Assembly: GCA_003162055.1 (NCBI GenBank)
Contig: PMNA01000004.1
Span: 1-41,386 of the forward strand
Direction of reading: 5' to 3'
Length of the DNA: 41,386 nucleotides
Origin: Actinomycetota bacterium
Lineage (GTDB): Bacteria > Actinomycetota > Thermoleophilia > Gaiellales > Gaiellaceae
The notes under the pieces were generated by a model. It saw only the letters and a list, made by a program, of their open reading frames with translations, was not told where the DNA came from and made no database searches. The position numbers and the translations under genes are program-made. Position 1 is the stretch's first letter. Each line of letters opens with the position of its first letter. Below are positions 1 through 8,542 of this stretch, in pieces.

Positions 1-269
1 CTTCTCCGCGGAAAGTCCGCCGGCGAAGCCGGCTAAGACTCTTCGCGGTATTACCTCTGCGTATGTACGAGTCGGCGCGCCTGCGGCGCGTGTGACTCGT
101 CTGTTCCTAGGCGCGGGGCGGGCTAGCCGTGATTGCGGTCCGTGTTCGGGGTGGTAAGACCGCGGGATGGCGTTTTGTGAGCCGCGCCCGCCGTGTCGGT
201 CGCGGCGGCCAACGGCGCACGAGGAATTTAGAGGCGGCGGCGCATGTCGGTCTCCGCTTGGGTGCGAAA
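1..269. other. Noncoding left edge with two hairpins
   Basis: I see no convincing gene here. Positions 19-33 hold GCCGGC-GAA-GCCGGC, a small perfect hairpin. Positions 67-100 hold a larger inverted repeat with outer arms ACGAGTC/GACTCGT and inner arms CGCGCC/GGCGCG, followed on the plus strand by CTGTTCCT. This could be a terminator for a gene that enters from the left, or for the lipoprotein gene reading leftwards. There is no clear T-run, so this stays a weak call. Confidence 0.35.
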
Positions 270-734
270 TCAGTTGCCGCCGAGCTGTCCGGCGCCACCC
301 GAGGGCAGAAGGCTGCGACAGGCCGCGAGCGCCTTCTGTTGCGCCTCTCGCTGAGCCGGCGTGAGCGTTGAGCGTTGCCCGCCCCACATGCCGGTGCCGG
401 GTCGCTGCCCCTGTCCGCCTGTCGTGCCGGTGCGAGGTACCAGCCCCGGACTACGTGTCGTGCCGGCGCCAGACCTCTGCCCGTTCTTCATGCCGGCCCA
501 CGGCCTCCGACCGCCCGGGCGGGAAGTGGGCCCGTAATTGTTGACGCCGTGTGCTTTCATGCAGGCCGCGAACTTCTTGAACTGACCCGAGCTCGGGCGG
601 CCGGAAAGTGGATTCGCGGGCGTGCTCGAGCCTGGTGCGGCGACCTTCGAGGCGGAGCCGCCGCAGCCCACCGTAGTCAGGACAAAGAAGACCGAAATCA
701 ACGCGGTGCCAGCAACAGCAAGCTTAGGCCTCAT
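270..734 (-). CDS. Small Gly/Arg-rich lipoprotein
   Basis: This 154-residue protein starts with a lipoprotein signal peptide: a hydrophobic stretch at residues 8-22 ends in a lipobox-like TTVGC, so Cys24 would be lipidated and the protein held on the outer face of the membrane. After a Ser/Pro linker there is a short FAACMKAHGV motif, common in small actinobacterial lipoproteins of unknown role. A Gly/Arg/Thr/Gln-rich low-complexity middle follows, and then a helical tail with TPAQREAQQKALAACR. The two Cys-containing helices (Cys near residue 58 and near 139) could form a disulfide. No enzyme motif is visible. No good Shine-Dalgarno site precedes the ATG. The gene runs in the same direction as the VOC and HIT genes to its right. 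Function unknown. Confidence 0.7.
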   Translation of the reverse strand: MRPKLAVAGTALISVFFVLTTVGCGGSASKVAAPGSSTPANPLSGRPSSGQFKKFAACMKAHGVNNYGPTSRPGGRRPWAGMKNGQRSGAGTTRSPGLVPRTGTTGGQGQRPGTGMWGGQRSTLTPAQREAQQKALAACRSLLPSGGAGQLGGN

Positions 735-802
735 ATGTGGAAGGCTAGTGAGGTTCGTTAATACGCAGATGAGAAAGATCGAACCGAGCCGCCCCGCGAA
801 CC

Positions 803-1165
803 TCAGGCCGCTGAGCGGTCCATCTGCCAGAGGTGGAAGGCGTTGCCCTCGCTGTCCTTGCAGGCCGCGAACCAGCCCATGGCGGGCACAGGCATCTTCT
901 CTTCGGCCTGGCCGCCGAGCTCGCGGATCTTGGCGCGGGACGCCTCGATGTCCTCCACCGCGTAGTAGTAGACGGGGTAGCCGGAGCGCTTCTCGGACGG
1001 GAAGATCGCGACTGCCATCTGCTCTCCCGTCCTGGCAATTCGGTAGTCCATCTCCGCCATGCCGGAGTCCTCGAAGCTCCAGCCGAACAGCTCGCCCCAG
1101 AACCTCTGCGCCCGATCCGCGTCCGCGGACGGAAACTCAACGTGCACGATGTCGCCGGCTGCCAT
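803..1165 (-). CDS. VOC (glyoxalase/bleomycin-resistance fold) family protein
   Basis: The 120-residue product is a single vicinal-oxygen-chelate module pair. It opens with DIVHVEFPSADADRAQRFWGELFGW, the usual first beta-strand and helix (quoted here only as a pattern: His7, then F..FWGELFGW), and ends in a strand with GNAFHLWQ. Members are small metal-dependent or metal-free enzymes or binding proteins. The wide family means the substrate cannot be told from sequence. A purine-rich GGGAGGCGAAA site sits 5-6 bases before the ATG, which fixes the start. It lies 93 bp downstream of the HIT gene on the same strand and may be co-transcribed with it. Confidence 0.85.
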   Translation of the reverse strand: MAAGDIVHVEFPSADADRAQRFWGELFGWSFEDSGMAEMDYRIARTGEQMAVAIFPSEKRSGYPVYYYAVEDIEASRAKIRELGGQAEEKMPVPAMGWFAACKDSEGNAFHLWQMDRSAA

Positions 1166-1258
1166 TTTCGCCTCCCAGGTTTGAGCGTCTTGTCAGCACT
1201 CACTTCCCAGCTGGGCGAATGCAACACCTGTTCGGCGCAGGCCTAGCGAAATGGGCTC

Positions 1259-1687
1259 TTAGAACGCTGCGCGAAGGCGGTTACAGAGCGCGGCGATCTC
1301 GGCCTCGCCGCCACGGGGAGCGTCTTCCCACTCGTCCACGCGCGGGCCCCAGAACTCGCGCGGAGTGCCCGGGTGGCGGGCGACGACGTGGACGTGGTGA
1401 TGGGGCACGTGGTTGAAGGTGAAGGCGTAGACGTGCTCGGCGCCCTCTTTCTCGAGTGCCTTCGCCAGGCGCGTGACGATCAGCGCCAGCGCGCAGGCCT
1501 CCTTGTCGGAGAGATCGGCCAGGCCGCGGGCGTGCCGCCTCGCGTCCACGAACAGGTAACCGAGATAGCCGCCGACCATTGCAGGAGGGGCGTGAGAGAC
1601 GAACACGTTTTCGTCCTCGTAGAGCACCTCGCCCGCAAGTACCCCCTCGCCGTGGGCGTGCTTCTCACAGATCGGGCAACCTTCCAT
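1259..1687 (-). CDS. HIT family protein (nucleotide hydrolase/transferase)
   Basis: This 142-residue protein carries the histidine-triad signature HHHVHVV at residues 96-102, the nucleotide phosphate-binding and catalytic loop of HIT enzymes. The second position is His rather than a purely hydrophobic residue. An N-terminal CPIC (Cys4, Cys7) resembles the zinc-binding start of many HIT proteins. HIT proteins cleave or transfer nucleoside monophosphates from substrates such as dinucleoside polyphosphates or AMP conjugates. The specific substrate here is unknown. The ATG is preceded by GGTGAAAAC. The C-terminal WGPRVDEWEDAPRGG is typical of Fhit/HIT-like branches rather than of the shorter Hint proteins. 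Confidence 0.88.
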   Translation of the reverse strand: MEGCPICEKHAHGEGVLAGEVLYEDENVFVSHAPPAMVGGYLGYLFVDARRHARGLADLSDKEACALALIVTRLAKALEKEGAEHVYAFTFNHVPHHHVHVVARHPGTPREFWGPRVDEWEDAPRGGEAEIAALCNRLRAAF

Positions 1688-1756
1688 GTTTTCACCGTAC
1701 CGGATCTCCGGCTCGCAGCGCCGAGCACGAAGCCGTAGCTTCGGCGGCCCGTTTGA

Positions 1757-2467
1757 TCAGCGACGCTCCAGCTCCGCCGCCACCAGTTCGACCCAGCGCC
1801 TTGCCCGCGGAAGCGGAACCAGCCCGAGCCCCGGTGCCCTCACCGCAATACCGTGCACCGCTCCCGGGATGAGCGTGTAGTCGCCCTCGGCGCCGAGCGC
1901 GAGCGCCCGCTCGAAGCCGACGCGGGAGAGTCGCGGAGAGACACCGGGAATGCCCAGGAAGGGGCGATCGAGCGAGCCGTGCAGGACCGAGAGGCGGCGC
2001 CCGCGCAGCCCGTCTAGGGGCAGCCGCGGCGGAATCCAGGGCGCCAGCCCAATGACCTTCTCGACCGAGGGCTCGGAGGCGACCTTGACGGCCACGCCGC
2101 CGCCCATCGAGAAGCCGAGCAGAACGGTGCGCTCGCCGCGGACCGCCTCGATCGCGGCGCGAGCATCCTCGACGCACTCCTCGAAGCGCTGCCAGGACTT
2201 GACCCGGTAGCGCAGTTCCCCGAAGCGAACCTCGGGGAAGCGGGGACGCAGCCCTTCCAGCAGCCACTCGATCGTCGGGCTCCAGGTGCCCTCGACCTCC
2301 GCCCGCTGGCCGCCGTTCATGCAGACGACGCTGAGCGCGCCGTCACCGCCCGAGAGACGCAACTCTGCACCTGTTGAGAGCTCCACTCTCACGAACGCTA
2401 CCCGAGGCGCCGCCGAAGCAAGGTCGCCGCGAGCCGATCTGGAAAGATGGAGGGCGATACTAGACAT
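1757..2467 (-). CDS. Alpha/beta hydrolase
   Basis: The 236-residue reading shows an alpha/beta hydrolase fold. A nucleophile elbow GFSMGG has Ser120, an Asp in HGSLDRPF (about 167) and a His in PGAVHGI (about 205) could complete the triad. The dienelactone-hydrolase/small-lipase type is likely, probably cytoplasmic because no signal peptide is seen. The start is uncertain: ATG at 2467 leaves only 18 bp to the divergent gene at 2486, while GTG at 2392 would give 211 residues and start just before the first beta-strand (VRVELSTGAEL). Neither has a clear Shine-Dalgarno site. The open frame continues far upstream, antisense to the next gene, which I take to be spurious. Confidence 0.82.
   Translation of the reverse strand: MSSIALHLSRSARGDLASAAPRVAFVRVELSTGAELRLSGGDGALSVVCMNGGQRAEVEGTWSPTIEWLLEGLRPRFPEVRFGELRYRVKSWQRFEECVEDARAAIEAVRGERTVLLGFSMGGGVAVKVASEPSVEKVIGLAPWIPPRLPLDGLRGRRLSVLHGSLDRPFLGIPGVSPRLSRVGFERALALGAEGDYTLIPGAVHGIAVRAPGLGLVPLPRARRWVELVAAELERR
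2456..2461 (+). promoter_or_regulatory. Candidate -10 element for the NAD(P)-binding gene
   Basis: GATACT lies 24 bp before the TTG start at 2486, matching the same hexamer seen before the acyl-CoA synthetase gene. No convincing -35 is visible. If the hydrolase on the other strand starts at ATG 2467, this element lies inside its first codons, which is one reason to consider the later GTG start for that gene. Confidence 0.35.
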
Positions 2468-2485
2468 CGCTGAGAGAGAGACAGA

Positions 2486-3097
2486 TTGAAGATCCTCGTG
2501 CTTGGAGCAAATGGAAGGACCGGCCGCCTGGTCGTCGAGCAGGCACTCGCGACCGGCCACACGGTCACCGCGTTCGTTCGTGATCCGGCCAAGTTTCAGC
2601 TCACGGGCGAGCGCCTCAGCGTCGCGAACGGCGATGCCCGCGACCTCGACGATCTGGTCGCGGCGCTTGAGGGCCAGGACGCCGTGATCAACACCATCGG
2701 CGGCGCCGAGCGCAAGCTGATCGCGACGACCACGGCAGCGCTCGTGGCGGCAATGCGAAAGAGAGGAGTCAAACGAGTCGTGACCATGTCGACCTTCATC
2801 GCCACGCCCAATTTCAGGCCGACCGGGATGATGCGGCTGTTCCCCCGGCTGGCGCGCGGCATGGCCAAGGACGACGTGGCCGGCATAGAGCTTCTGGAGG
2901 CCTCCGGGCTCGACTGGACGATCGTCAACGCGACGCTGCTGAAGAACAAGCCGGCGACGGGCTACCGCCGCGTCGACGCGGATAAAGAGGTGACCGGCAG
3001 GGACCACGTCAACCGGGCCGACGTGGCCGAATGCCTGCTCGCAGCGCTCGACGACCGCTCAACTTTCCGGCGGTCGCTGCTGATAACCGGGCACTAG
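2486..3097 (+). CDS. NAD(P)H-binding atypical SDR (NmrA/YwnB-like)
   Basis: This 203-residue protein begins with a Rossmann dinucleotide-binding loop GANGRTGR at residues 7-14, the GxxGxxG pattern of atypical short-chain dehydrogenases. VRDPAKF near residue 32 and a DLDDLVAAL-type strand-helix unit follow. These NmrA/NAD(P)-binding-domain-10 proteins act as redox sensors or reductases. The usual Tyr-x-x-x-Lys of classical SDRs is not evident, so a regulatory or quinone/flavin-related role is as likely as dehydrogenase activity. The start is TTG, preceded by a purine-rich GAGAGAGAGACAG. The gene lies 46 bp upstream of the acyl-CoA synthetase, but that gene has its own promoter. Confidence 0.85.
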   Translation: MKILVLGANGRTGRLVVEQALATGHTVTAFVRDPAKFQLTGERLSVANGDARDLDDLVAALEGQDAVINTIGGAERKLIATTTAALVAAMRKRGVKRVVTMSTFIATPNFRPTGMMRLFPRLARGMAKDDVAGIELLEASGLDWTIVNATLLKNKPATGYRRVDADKEVTGRDHVNRADVAECLLAALDDRSTFRRSLLITGH

Positions 3098-3101
3098 GGA
3101 G

Positions 3102-3130
3102 TTGCACGAGCAGCCCCCGCGTTAGATACT
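3102..3130 (+). promoter_or_regulatory. Sigma-70-like promoter of the acyl-CoA synthetase gene
   Basis: TTGCAC (3102-3107), a 17-bp spacer, then GATACT (3125-3130). Transcription would start near 3137, only about six bases before the ATG at 3144. There is no Shine-Dalgarno site in that space, so the mRNA is probably leaderless or nearly so, a common arrangement in actinobacteria. Confidence 0.6.
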
Positions 3131-3143
3131 CGGACCGCCGCTG

Positions 3144-4775
3144 ATGGACGAGAAAGCTCTCGCATACTCGCAGGGACTCTCCGACGTTTCGCTCCGCGCC
3201 GAGACGATCGGGCAGATGTGGGCCGAGATCGTCGCCGCGCACGGTGACAGTGACGCGCTCGTCTCGCGGCACCAGGGAATCCGCTGGACCTATGCCGAGA
3301 TGGACGAGCAGGTCGAGCGCTGCGCCCGCGCCCTGATCGCCGAGGGAGTGCAGAAGGGCGACCGGGTCGGCATCTGGGCGCCGAATTTGGCCGAGTGGGT
3401 TGTCGTGCAGTTCGCCACGGCGCGGGTCGGCGCGATCATGGTCAACATCAATCCGTCCTACCGGGCGCACGAGTTGGAGTTCGTGCTGCGCCAGTCGGGC
3501 TGCACGATGCTGATCCTGGCGCCTGGCTACCGAAACGCCGACTACCGCGCGCTGCTCAAGTCCGCCGAGGCGCCCGCTTTGACCCGCTCGGTCGTGCTGG
3601 GCGAGGGCTGGGAAGCGCTGCTCAAGCGCGCCGGCGAGGTTTCTCCCGAGCACCTCGCCGAGCGCGAGAACAGCCTCGACTTCGACGAGGCGATCAACAT
3701 CCAGTACACCTCGGGCACGACCGGCTTCCCCAAGGGCGCGACGCTCTCGCACCACAACATCCTGAACAACGGCTTCTTTATCGGCGAGACGCTCGCCTAT
3801 ACCACCGCCGATCGTGTCTGCCTACCGGTGCCCTTCTACCACTGCTTTGGGATGGTGCTGGGTAACATGGCCATCGTCACCCACGGCGCCTGCATCGTCA
3901 TCCCGGGCGAGGGCTTCATCTCGAAAGAGGTGCTGGAGACCGTCGAGGCCGAGCGCTGCACGGGGCTCTACGGGGTGCCGACGATGTTCATCACCGAGCT
4001 CGCCTCGCCCGAGCTGGAAAAGACCGACTTCTCAACCCTGCGCACCGGGATCATGGCCGGCTCCCCCTGCCCCGTCGACACGATGAAGCGCGTCCAGTCG
4101 GACATGCACATGAGCGAGGTGACGATCTGTTACGGGATGACCGAGACCTCGCCCGTCTCGACCCAGACGCGCCTCGATGATCCACTCGAGAAGCGCGTCG
4201 CAACAGTGGGCCCGGTTCACCCCCACGTCGAGGTGAAGATCATCGACCCCGAGACCGGGCGCACCATCCGGCGCGGCGAGACCGGCGAGCTGTGCACGCG
4301 CGGCTACTGCGTGATGCTCGGCTACTGGGAGGACGAGGAGGCGACCCGCGACGTGATCGACGCGGCGCGCTGGATGCACACCGGCGACCTGGCCACGATG
4401 GACGATGACGGCTATCTGAACATCGTCGGCCGGATCAAGGACATGATCATCTGCGGCGGCGAGAACATCTACCCGCGCGAGATCGAGGAGTTCCTCTACT
4501 CGCACCCGCAGGTAGTGGACGTGCAAGTGATCGGCATCCCCGACCCCAGGTTCGGCGAGGCGATCTGCGCCTGGATCATCCCCCGCGAGGGCGCCGAGAT
4601 CAGCGCGAGGGCGCTCAAGGACTTCTGCCGTGGACAGATTGCCCGCTACAAGATCCCGCGCTACTTCCGCTTCGTCGACGGCTTCCCGATGACGATCTCG
4701 GGCAAGGTGCAGAAGTACAAGATGCGCGAGACCGAGATCGAAGAGCGCGGTCTGACCGAGGTCGAGACGGCTTAG
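3144..4775 (+). CDS. Long/medium-chain fatty acid--CoA ligase (AMP-binding)
   Basis: A full-length (543 aa) adenylate-forming enzyme of the acyl-CoA synthetase family. It shows the AMP-binding P-loop YTSGTTGFPKG near residue 187, the A5 motif YGMTETSP near 330, WMHTGDLATMDDDGY near 410, the hinge GRIKDMIICGGENIYPREIE after it, and the catalytic lysine region ISGKVQKYKMRE near 520. It would activate a carboxylic acid to its adenylate and then to its CoA thioester in the cytosol. The overall form resembles ACSF2/FadD-type medium-chain synthetases, but chain length cannot be read from sequence. Neighbours give no pathway. It probably has its own promoter and a leaderless or near-leaderless transcript. 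Confidence 0.93.
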   Translation: MDEKALAYSQGLSDVSLRAETIGQMWAEIVAAHGDSDALVSRHQGIRWTYAEMDEQVERCARALIAEGVQKGDRVGIWAPNLAEWVVVQFATARVGAIMVNINPSYRAHELEFVLRQSGCTMLILAPGYRNADYRALLKSAEAPALTRSVVLGEGWEALLKRAGEVSPEHLAERENSLDFDEAINIQYTSGTTGFPKGATLSHHNILNNGFFIGETLAYTTADRVCLPVPFYHCFGMVLGNMAIVTHGACIVIPGEGFISKEVLETVEAERCTGLYGVPTMFITELASPELEKTDFSTLRTGIMAGSPCPVDTMKRVQSDMHMSEVTICYGMTETSPVSTQTRLDDPLEKRVATVGPVHPHVEVKIIDPETGRTIRRGETGELCTRGYCVMLGYWEDEEATRDVIDAARWMHTGDLATMDDDGYLNIVGRIKDMIICGGENIYPREIEEFLYSHPQVVDVQVIGIPDPRFGEAICAWIIPREGAEISARALKDFCRGQIARYKIPRYFRFVDGFPMTISGKVQKYKMRETEIEERGLTEVETA

Positions 4776-4867
4776 GGGTTATCTCGGGGCGCTGTTAGAG
4801 TCGCTGCGTGCGTCCCGGCGCAACGGTCGGTCATCCGAGCAGAGTCGTTTCCCGCAAAGAGAGGAGC

Positions 4868-6352
4868 GTGCGAGCATTACTCGTGTCGTTCGTCCTGGCG
4901 ACAGCTCTTCTGACCGCGGCGTGCTCGCAGACGAGTGGCGAGAAGGCGCGGACGCCGGCCGGTAAGAAGGCCGTCCGCCTCGTCTTCGCCGGCGACGTGA
5001 TGCTCGGGCGCGGCGTGGCTCCGCTCGCCGAATCGAGCCCGAGCGAGCTGTTCGCGGGCATCTGCTACGAAGTCTCATCGGCCGACCTGGCGATGGCCAA
5101 CCTCGAGTCGCCGCTGACCAGGCGGGCGCACCGCTCGGGGCCCGACGCTCTCGAGGCGAAGCCCTCCTCGGCGCGCCTGCTTCGGCAGGCCGGCTTCGAC
5201 GCCGTGACGATCGCCAACAACCACGCCGGCGACGCGGGCCCCGAGACGGTGAGCGACACAATGAAGGCGCTCGCGGCGGCGAAGATCGCCGTGGTCGGCG
5301 CCGGCGCCTCGCGCGAGCAGGCGCTTGCGGCCCGGATCGTCTCGGTTCACGGCCTGCGCGTAGCGCTGCTTGCCTTCGACACGACGCTGGAGGGACCGGT
5401 GCCCGTCGACGGGCACGCCGGCGTAGCGCGCTGGAACGCGAAGCTCGCGCGCGCGGCGGTCGAAAGCGCCCGCGCCCGCTCCGACATAGTCGTCGTCGCC
5501 CTGCACGGCGGCGCTCCCTACGCGCCCGAGAGCGATCCCTATCTGACGCGCCTGGGCCGGCTGCTCGCGGGCTGGGGCGCCGACATCGTCTGGGCGGCCG
5601 GACCGCATGTGGTGCAGCCCGTTCGCCTGATCAAGCCCGCGCAGGGCGGGCGCCCGACGATCGTTGCAACCAGTTTGGGCAACTTGGTCTTCGACCAACA
5701 GATGCCCGGAACGCGCAGCGGAGCATTGCTCGAGGTGCTGGCCGGCTCCGACGGAGTGCGCGCCTACCGGGTCGGCCGCACCGTCGCCGCGGCACCCACG
5801 AGCTTCCTCGGCTGGAAGAAGCCGGGCGCAGGCGCGCTGGCGCTTGACGGCGGTTGGTGGACGCTGGCTCGCGCAGTGACCGCCGCTCCGATCGTGCGCC
5901 CGCGCAACATGGCTCGGTTCAAGGTCAAGGGCAAGGTCACAGCCGCGGCGATCGGCGACGCCGAGGGCAACGGCCGGCGGCAGCTCGTAGTCTCCTTCCG
6001 GCGCCCCTTCCGACCCACCAATGTCGACGTGCTGATACCGCGACAGAAGCTGCTCGATCGCCACAACCTCACCGCTCATATCGGTCTCTACCGGCCGCGC
6101 GACCTGCGCCCGCTCTGGGTGGCCGGCACCCTGCTTCGTCCCGTCGCCCGCCTTGCCGTCTGCGACGGTTCGCTCGCGCTCGCCTACTCGACTCTCAACA
6201 ATCCCTCGATCGTCGGCACCGGTGCCTGGACGTGGGGCGGCTTCGGCTTCACGCCCCTGGCCGACCTGCCCGGATCCGGCAAGCCCGCCTGCGCCGACGT
6301 CGACGGCGACGGCCGGCTCGACCCGCTCATCCTCGAAAGGAGCTCACGATGA
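4868..6352 (+). CDS. CapA-like metallophosphatase-fold lipoprotein with C-terminal FG-GAP motif
   Basis: From GTG 4868 the product is 494 residues and begins with a compact lipoprotein signal peptide ending LLTAAC, so it is probably lipid-anchored outside. The main domain matches the CapA/PgsA family linked to poly-gamma-glutamate capsule: GDVMLGRG near residue 41, ANLESPLT, ANNHAGD near 116, and a strand-loop ALHGG near 212. These metal-binding loops are shared with calcineurin-like phosphatases. The extra C-terminal part, absent from typical CapA, has GDAEGNGRRQ and DVDGDGRLD, calcium-binding FG-GAP/VCBS-like motifs. An alternative GTG at 4808, exactly where a transcript from TAGAGT at 4796-4801 would begin, adds 20 residues. 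The stop overlaps the next start (ATGA). Confidence 0.82.
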   Translation: MRALLVSFVLATALLTAACSQTSGEKARTPAGKKAVRLVFAGDVMLGRGVAPLAESSPSELFAGICYEVSSADLAMANLESPLTRRAHRSGPDALEAKPSSARLLRQAGFDAVTIANNHAGDAGPETVSDTMKALAAAKIAVVGAGASREQALAARIVSVHGLRVALLAFDTTLEGPVPVDGHAGVARWNAKLARAAVESARARSDIVVVALHGGAPYAPESDPYLTRLGRLLAGWGADIVWAAGPHVVQPVRLIKPAQGGRPTIVATSLGNLVFDQQMPGTRSGALLEVLAGSDGVRAYRVGRTVAAAPTSFLGWKKPGAGALALDGGWWTLARAVTAAPIVRPRNMARFKVKGKVTAAAIGDAEGNGRRQLVVSFRRPFRPTNVDVLIPRQKLLDRHNLTAHIGLYRPRDLRPLWVAGTLLRPVARLAVCDGSLALAYSTLNNPSIVGTGAWTWGGFGFTPLADLPGSGKPACADVDGDGRLDPLILERSSR

Positions 6353-8517
6353 CCCGCTCGAAGCACGCGCTTTCCTGTGCGGCGCTGTTGTTCGTTATCG
6401 CTGCCGCGGCGATCGGCTGCGGTTCCAAGGCGAAGGAGGCGGCGACCACCACGGCGCCCGTCACGACGACAAGCGTCAATCCGATCCAGCGAGTCGCGTT
6501 CAAGCTTCCGACCTCGCCCGTGAGCTTCGGCGAATTCACTCCGGTGCCGCTTCTCGACGCCAACTCCCCGGCCTATGCGGGGCCCGCGACGCCAAAGTCG
6601 CTCGCGGACGTCGAGGTCGTGCCGGCGCTCAAGAGAGACGTGAAGCAGGCCAGCGTAACCACGGCTCTGGAGCAAAACGGGTTCGTGATCGTGCCCGCCG
6701 AGCTCGACCGCTTCTACTACGCGTACCAGGGCAACGAATACGAAGGCTGGCCGGTTTACGTCACCACCGACGTCGCCTACCACGAGTGGCACCTCGTCTT
6801 CGACAAGCTCCTGCGCACGCTCGAGCAGCAGGTGCTCCTACCCAAGCTCGAGACGCTCGTCTCGGGCTCGCTCCAGGCCGCCCACGAGCAGGCGAGCGAG
6901 CTCAAGGGCAGTTCGCTCGAAGACTCGGCCTCGCGAGTGGAGCAGCTCTTCGAGGTCGCGGCCGCCGAGCTGGGACAGTCGGTCGAGCTGGGCCCGCAGG
7001 CAAAGCAGGAGAAGGCTCTGATCGACGCGCACACGAATCCCAAAGCGGAGTCTCCGCTGATCGGCTCGACCGTTGACTACTCACTCTTCACCCCGCGCGG
7101 CCACTACACGCTCAACGCCCAGCTCAAGCGCTACTTCACCGCCATGTCCGTGCTCGGCCAGCTGCCCTTCTGCCTGCCCGGAACAGTCGGCTGCCAGAAT
7201 CTCGAACCGGCTCGGATGGGAATCCTCGCCGCGCGCGTGCTCGACCGCGACCCGACGCTGATCGCCCTCTGGCGCGAGATCTACGAGCCGACCGCCTTCC
7301 TGGTCGGTGTCGCCGACGACTACACGCCGCTGGAGGTGGAAGCGGCGGCGGCAAAGACGTCTGCCGGCGGGCTCGACAACGCCAAGGCCTTCGAGAGCGA
7401 TGCCGCCGTCAGCGCGGTCGTTCGCGCCCTGGTCAAGAAGCGCGCGGTGCAGATCAATCCCGAGCGGGCTTCGATCCGGTTGATGGGAACGCGCTTCGTG
7501 CTCGATTCCTACATCCTCGACCAGCTCATCGCGCCCAATGTCGGCTCGGACAGTAAACCGCGCCTCACTCCGTCGGCGCTCGACCTGGCGGCATCCTTCG
7601 GCTCGGGCTACGCGAAGCAACTGCTCGCCAAGCAGGGCGTGACTGCCTACGCCAACTACAACAAGCAGCTCGCCAAGGTGCAGAAGGTCGTCTCGAGCCG
7701 CCCAGAGAAGGACTGGGGCTCAACCGTCTACGACGCCTGGCTGTACGCGCTCGAGCCGATGTTCGTGCGCCACGGCGCGGCCTACCCCGACTACATGGGT
7801 AGCGACGCCTGGGCGGCAAAATCGCTCCAGACCGGCTTCAGCTCCTACGCCGAGCTGAAGCACGACACCATCCTGCTCTCGAAGCAGTCCTTCGCCGAGG
7901 GCGGCGACGGCCTGAAGCCGGCCAAGCCGCCGCGCAACTGGGTCGAGCCCGACCCGGTCGCCTTCGGACGCCTCGCCGAGGCCATGAAGCTGATGGAGAG
8001 CGGGCTCTCCGAACGAAACCTGCTCACGAAACCGCTGGGCAAGCTGCTCGGCGACGAGACCGAGCTGATGCAGTTCTTCGAGCGAATCGCCAAGGACGAG
8101 CTCGCGAACAAGCCCATCTCGGCCGCCGACAACAAGCGGCTCCGCTACATCGGCGGCGAGCTGGAGGCGCTCTGGTGGCGCACCGGCACTCTCAAGCCGG
8201 CCGCCTCGCCCTCTGACAACTTCCACGACGCGATCATCGCCGACATCTCGAGCAGCCCAAAAGGGGTGCTGGAGGTCGGGACGGGACGAATCGACCGCAT
8301 CTACGTGATCGTGCCCGACGACCACGGTGGTTTCCAGCTCGCCGCGGGCGGCGTCTACTCCTACTACGAGTTCCTCAATCCGCCCGGTCAGCGCCTGACC
8401 GATCAGGAGTGGCGAGCCAAGATCGGATACGAAAAGAAGCTGCCCGCCCGTCCGAGTTGGGAGGGCATCTTCCTGCCGGGTGGCAAAGTCACATCCAGGG
8501 TCTTTCCGCCCGGATAG
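6349..8517 (+). CDS. DUF3160-family lipoprotein
   Basis: This 722-residue protein begins with a lipoprotein signal peptide ending AAAIGC, followed by a Thr-rich linker (TTTAPVTTT). From about residue 110 it resembles DUF3160 proteins, with FYYAYQ, YVTTDVAYHEWHLVFDKLL and a Gly/Tyr-rich carboxyl end (GGVYSYYEF, DQEWRAK). The biochemical role of the family is not established. ATG 6349 overlaps the stop of the CapA-like gene by four bases and has GAAAGGAG six bases upstream, so the two are translationally coupled. Both products are predicted surface lipoproteins, which suggests a shared envelope function. A much longer open frame continues upstream in the CapA gene but is its shadow. Confidence 0.85.
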   Translation: MTRSKHALSCAALLFVIAAAAIGCGSKAKEAATTTAPVTTTSVNPIQRVAFKLPTSPVSFGEFTPVPLLDANSPAYAGPATPKSLADVEVVPALKRDVKQASVTTALEQNGFVIVPAELDRFYYAYQGNEYEGWPVYVTTDVAYHEWHLVFDKLLRTLEQQVLLPKLETLVSGSLQAAHEQASELKGSSLEDSASRVEQLFEVAAAELGQSVELGPQAKQEKALIDAHTNPKAESPLIGSTVDYSLFTPRGHYTLNAQLKRYFTAMSVLGQLPFCLPGTVGCQNLEPARMGILAARVLDRDPTLIALWREIYEPTAFLVGVADDYTPLEVEAAAAKTSAGGLDNAKAFESDAAVSAVVRALVKKRAVQINPERASIRLMGTRFVLDSYILDQLIAPNVGSDSKPRLTPSALDLAASFGSGYAKQLLAKQGVTAYANYNKQLAKVQKVVSSRPEKDWGSTVYDAWLYALEPMFVRHGAAYPDYMGSDAWAAKSLQTGFSSYAELKHDTILLSKQSFAEGGDGLKPAKPPRNWVEPDPVAFGRLAEAMKLMESGLSERNLLTKPLGKLLGDETELMQFFERIAKDELANKPISAADNKRLRYIGGELEALWWRTGTLKPAASPSDNFHDAIIADISSSPKGVLEVGTGRIDRIYVIVPDDHGGFQLAAGGVYSYYEFLNPPGQRLTDQEWRAKIGYEKKLPARPSWEGIFLPGGKVTSRVFPPG

Positions 8518-8542
8518 CCGAATCGAATACTGATTCAGTCGT

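Noticed and set aside
375-761. Plus-strand frame with repeated AGA/RAGAR-like segments
   Set aside because: It is antisense to the lipoprotein gene, whose Gly/Arg/Thr-rich repeats create it.
5075-6079. Long antisense frame within the CapA-like gene
   Set aside because: Composition mirrors the codon bias of the coding strand; no domain and no start signal.
5854-6348. A long open frame reading into the DUF3160 gene from upstream
   Set aside because: It is Arg/Pro-rich shadow of the CapA-like gene. The true start at 6349 has a strong ribosome-binding site, a lipoprotein signal and an ATGA overlap.
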